Of a stretch of 44,162 nt of DNA, positions 42,867 through 44,162 are shown one piece after another. The translations under genes were made by a program, and so were the position numbers. The stretch covers positions 1-44,162 of the forward strand of contig DASUWY010000019.1 of NCBI GenBank assembly GCA_036378175.1, read 5' to 3'. Positions within the stretch are counted from its first letter, which is position 1. Every line of letters begins with the position of its first letter. Under the pieces are notes generated by a model. It made no database searches. It saw only the letters and a program-made list of their open reading frames with translations, and was not told the origin of the DNA. Source of the DNA: Thermoleophilaceae bacterium. GTDB taxonomy: Bacteria > Actinomycetota > Thermoleophilia > Solirubrobacterales > Thermoleophilaceae.

Positions 42867-43044
42867 GCCGAAGACCTGCATCTATCCCGGCTGTGAGCGC
42901 CCCGCGGCCCCGTCGGATCCGCGTGGCGGCCCGCAGCCGGCGTTCTGTGACCTCGAGGAGCACAACGCGCTGACGGCACATCAAGAGCGCCAGCGCCTGG
43001 CCAAAGAGGGTTCTAACGAGGAGAAGGAGGAAGCGAGTGGCTAA
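42859..43044 (+). CDS. Small Cys-rich protein (zinc-finger-like) in the CODH operon
   Basis: The 61-residue product begins MSEPKTCIYPGCERPAAP and has Cys7, Cys12 and Cys30 plus His36 nearby (FCDLEEHNALTAH), a plausible zinc site. A charged helical tail follows. Similar short CIYPGCxRPA segments occur in actinobacterial replication or mobile-element proteins, but the role here is unknown. The ATG overlaps the coxE stop by 8 bp and the gene overlaps the next one by 8 bp, so it is translated as part of the cox operon. Confidence 0.75.
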   Translation: MSEPKTCIYPGCERPAAPSDPRGGPQPAFCDLEEHNALTAHQERQRLAKEGSNEEKEEASG

Positions 43045-43498
43045 CGAGGCCTATCGCGCGGTGTTCCTGCGCGTTCACCCCACGGGCAAGATGGTGCTGA
43101 GCCTGACCACGGAGTCCGACGGCAAGGAGCCCGAGTACGCGCAGCTCGTGGCGCACGAGCTCGGGGTGCCGCCGCTCGACGTGAAGGTGGTGCCGGCGGA
43201 CACCGACCGCTTCGGCGAGGGGCACGGCTACAACACGGCGCCCTCGGACGGCACGCAGGCTGCGATCGTGAGCGCCACGGGCAAGATCCGCGAAAAGGCG
43301 CAGCTCCTGGCGGGCGTGGCGCTCGGCGCGCCGCCGGAGACGCTCACCTGGAAGAACGGCGCGTTCATGAACGGCGACGGCAGCGACCCGACCCAGGTGA
43401 AGACGATCGAGGACATCGCCATGTACGCGCACGGCACCGGCGCGCTGCCGCCGGGCGTGGAGGGCGGCCTCGACGGCCAGACCGTGTATCGCGACTAG
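43037..43498 (+). CDS. Free-standing CoxL-domain paralogue lacking cofactor-binding residues
   Basis: The 153-residue protein aligns by eye over nearly its whole length with residues ~490-634 of the CoxL encoded 2.5 kb upstream: RVHPTGK vs RVHPSGK, ELGVPPLDVKV vs ELGIPPEDVQV, DTDR in both, and VEGGLDGQTVY vs MEGGLDAQVIY. CoxL QTQGQGHET, which contacts the molybdenum cofactor, is replaced by TTESDGKEPE, and GSRSTPVSG by NTAPSDGTQ. GTG 43037-43039 has a perfect AAGGAGG upstream and the frame is intact, so it looks like a maintained gene rather than debris. Function unknown: assembly partner, decoy or regulator are possible. Catalysis on its own is unlikely. Confidence 0.85.
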   Translation: MANEAYRAVFLRVHPTGKMVLSLTTESDGKEPEYAQLVAHELGVPPLDVKVVPADTDRFGEGHGYNTAPSDGTQAAIVSATGKIREKAQLLAGVALGAPPETLTWKNGAFMNGDGSDPTQVKTIEDIAMYAHGTGALPPGVEGGLDGQTVYRD

Positions 43499-44160
43499 GC
43501 GCTCATCGCCGTGTAGGTGAGGTGCGTCACCCGGGGCGATGCGTCCGCCCGGGCCTGGTCCAGCGCAAGGCGGGCGGGATCCACGCGCTCGAACAGGCGG
43601 ATGCCGGTGCCGAACAGCACTGGCGCGAGCGTGATCGAGAACTCGTCGATCAGGCCGCTGTCCAGGTACTGCTGGATCGTCTCGGCACCGCCCGCGATGC
43701 GCACGTCACGGTCTCCGGCGGCCTCGCGTGCCTGAAGCAGCGCGCTCTCGATGCCGTCGTTCACGAAGTGGAACGTGGTGCCGCCCGGCCGCTCCCACGG
43801 CTCGCGCCTGGTGTGGGTGACGACGAACACCGGGGTGTGGAACGGCGCCTCCTCCGGCCATGCCAGCTCGCCGCCGTCGAACATGCGCTTGACCATGACG
43901 CTCGCGCCCGTGCGCTCGTACGTCGTCCGCGCGATGTCGTTGTCGAGGCCTTCCTCGCCGCCCTCCCCGAGCCCCAGGTTCTCCCGGAACCAGCGCTGCG
44001 GGAAGAGCCACGCCTGCAGCTCGGACCACTTCGCCATCCAGCGCTGGGCCCTCGGGTCGTTCTGACCCTCGGGCGAGAACACGAACTCGACGGACACGTC
44101 GTCGGGCGCCATGAAGCCGTCCAGTGACACCGTCACGCTGAAGAACACCTTCCCGGCCAT
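43495..44160 (-). CDS. RibD C-terminal / dihydrofolate reductase-like protein
   Basis: The 221-residue protein belongs to the broad DHFR-fold family: FSVTVSLDGFMAPDD at the N-terminus, VFVVTHTRREPWERPGGTT in the middle and the NADPH-binding RIAGGAETIQQYLDSGLID followed by EFSITLAPVLFGTGIRLF. Such YyaP/YwjB-type proteins are reductases of unknown substrate and are rarely true DHFR. The ATG is two bases from the window edge, so the promoter is not visible. Its stop overlaps the convergent CoxL-like gene within a shared CTAG. Confidence 0.88.
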   Translation of the reverse strand: MAGKVFFSVTVSLDGFMAPDDVSVEFVFSPEGQNDPRAQRWMAKWSELQAWLFPQRWFRENLGLGEGGEEGLDNDIARTTYERTGASVMVKRMFDGGELAWPEEAPFHTPVFVVTHTRREPWERPGGTTFHFVNDGIESALLQAREAAGDRDVRIAGGAETIQQYLDSGLIDEFSITLAPVLFGTGIRLFERVDPARLALDQARADASPRVTHLTYTAMSA

Positions 44161-44162
44161 CA

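Noticed and set aside
43037-43498. Frameshifted 3' piece of a second coxL
   Set aside because: The frame is intact with its own ribosome-binding site, the flanking sequence shows no CoxL-like remnants, and the ends match domain limits. A decaying remnant is not fully excluded.

Overview
The window is high-GC DNA (judged by eye) with tightly packed genes, many GTG/TTG starts and many 1-8 bp stop/start overlaps. Gene content points to an actinobacterium, most likely a flagellated member of Thermoleophilia/Solirubrobacterales: a Gram-positive style flagellum with FliW-CsrA, an F420-type luciferase-like oxidoreductase, GTP-dependent PEP carboxykinase, a class D/E-like sortase, a CpsB/CapC-like PHP phosphatase and an aerobic CO dehydrogenase. 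The taxonomic assignment is inference; no rRNA is present.

Region 1 (1-21300) is a flagellar locus. The minus-strand operon flgB-flgC-fliE-fliF-fliG-fliH-fliI-fliM-fliN-(start of fliJ) runs off the left edge. To its right, also on minus, lie fliS-fliT-like, flaG-fliD and a large glycosyltransferase/TPR gene. The plus strand then carries a FliA/WhiG-type sigma factor, and after a minus-strand FliK-like/FlhB-tail pair come flgF, flgG, flgJ-like, flgN, flgK, flgL, fliW, csrA and flagellin. Five flagellar transcription units are preceded by the same sigma-28 type promoter (T[A/C]AA-N15-G[C/T]CGA[C/A/T]TA), including the early rod/basal-body operon. FliM lacks the usual N-terminal CheY-binding peptide, while FliN carries a duplicated short N-terminal motif.

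Region 2 (21300-28950) is mixed: MobA-like nucleotidyltransferase, luciferase-like oxidoreductase, a zinc-ribbon-like unknown, Ogt with an ECF sigma factor, GTP-PEPCK, sortase, a PHP phosphatase and a coiled-coil unknown.

Region 3 (28950-33436) is a carbon-metabolism cluster: a MaoC-type hydratase divergent from malyl-CoA lyase, a malate-CoA ligase-like pair, a one-cluster ferredoxin and a hotdog thioesterase. An 18-bp palindrome, GTTGACT-N4-AGTCAAC, lies between the divergent genes and recurs upstream of PEPCK, suggesting one regulator controls malyl-CoA cleavage and PEP formation.

Region 4 (33472-44160) holds a secreted beta-helix protein, then one long plus-strand operon. It begins with five tiny membrane-protein genes, continues into form I CO dehydrogenase coxMSL (active-site loop AYRCSFR) with coxD and coxE, and ends with a small Cys-rich protein and a free-standing 153-residue relative of one internal CoxL domain that has lost the cofactor-contacting residues. 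A RibD/DHFR-like gene converges on its end. The membrane cassette and the orphan CoxL domain are the best candidates for something undescribed.

A heptamer repeat family (GGTCGGA and variants) is scattered through the window, inside coding linkers and between genes.
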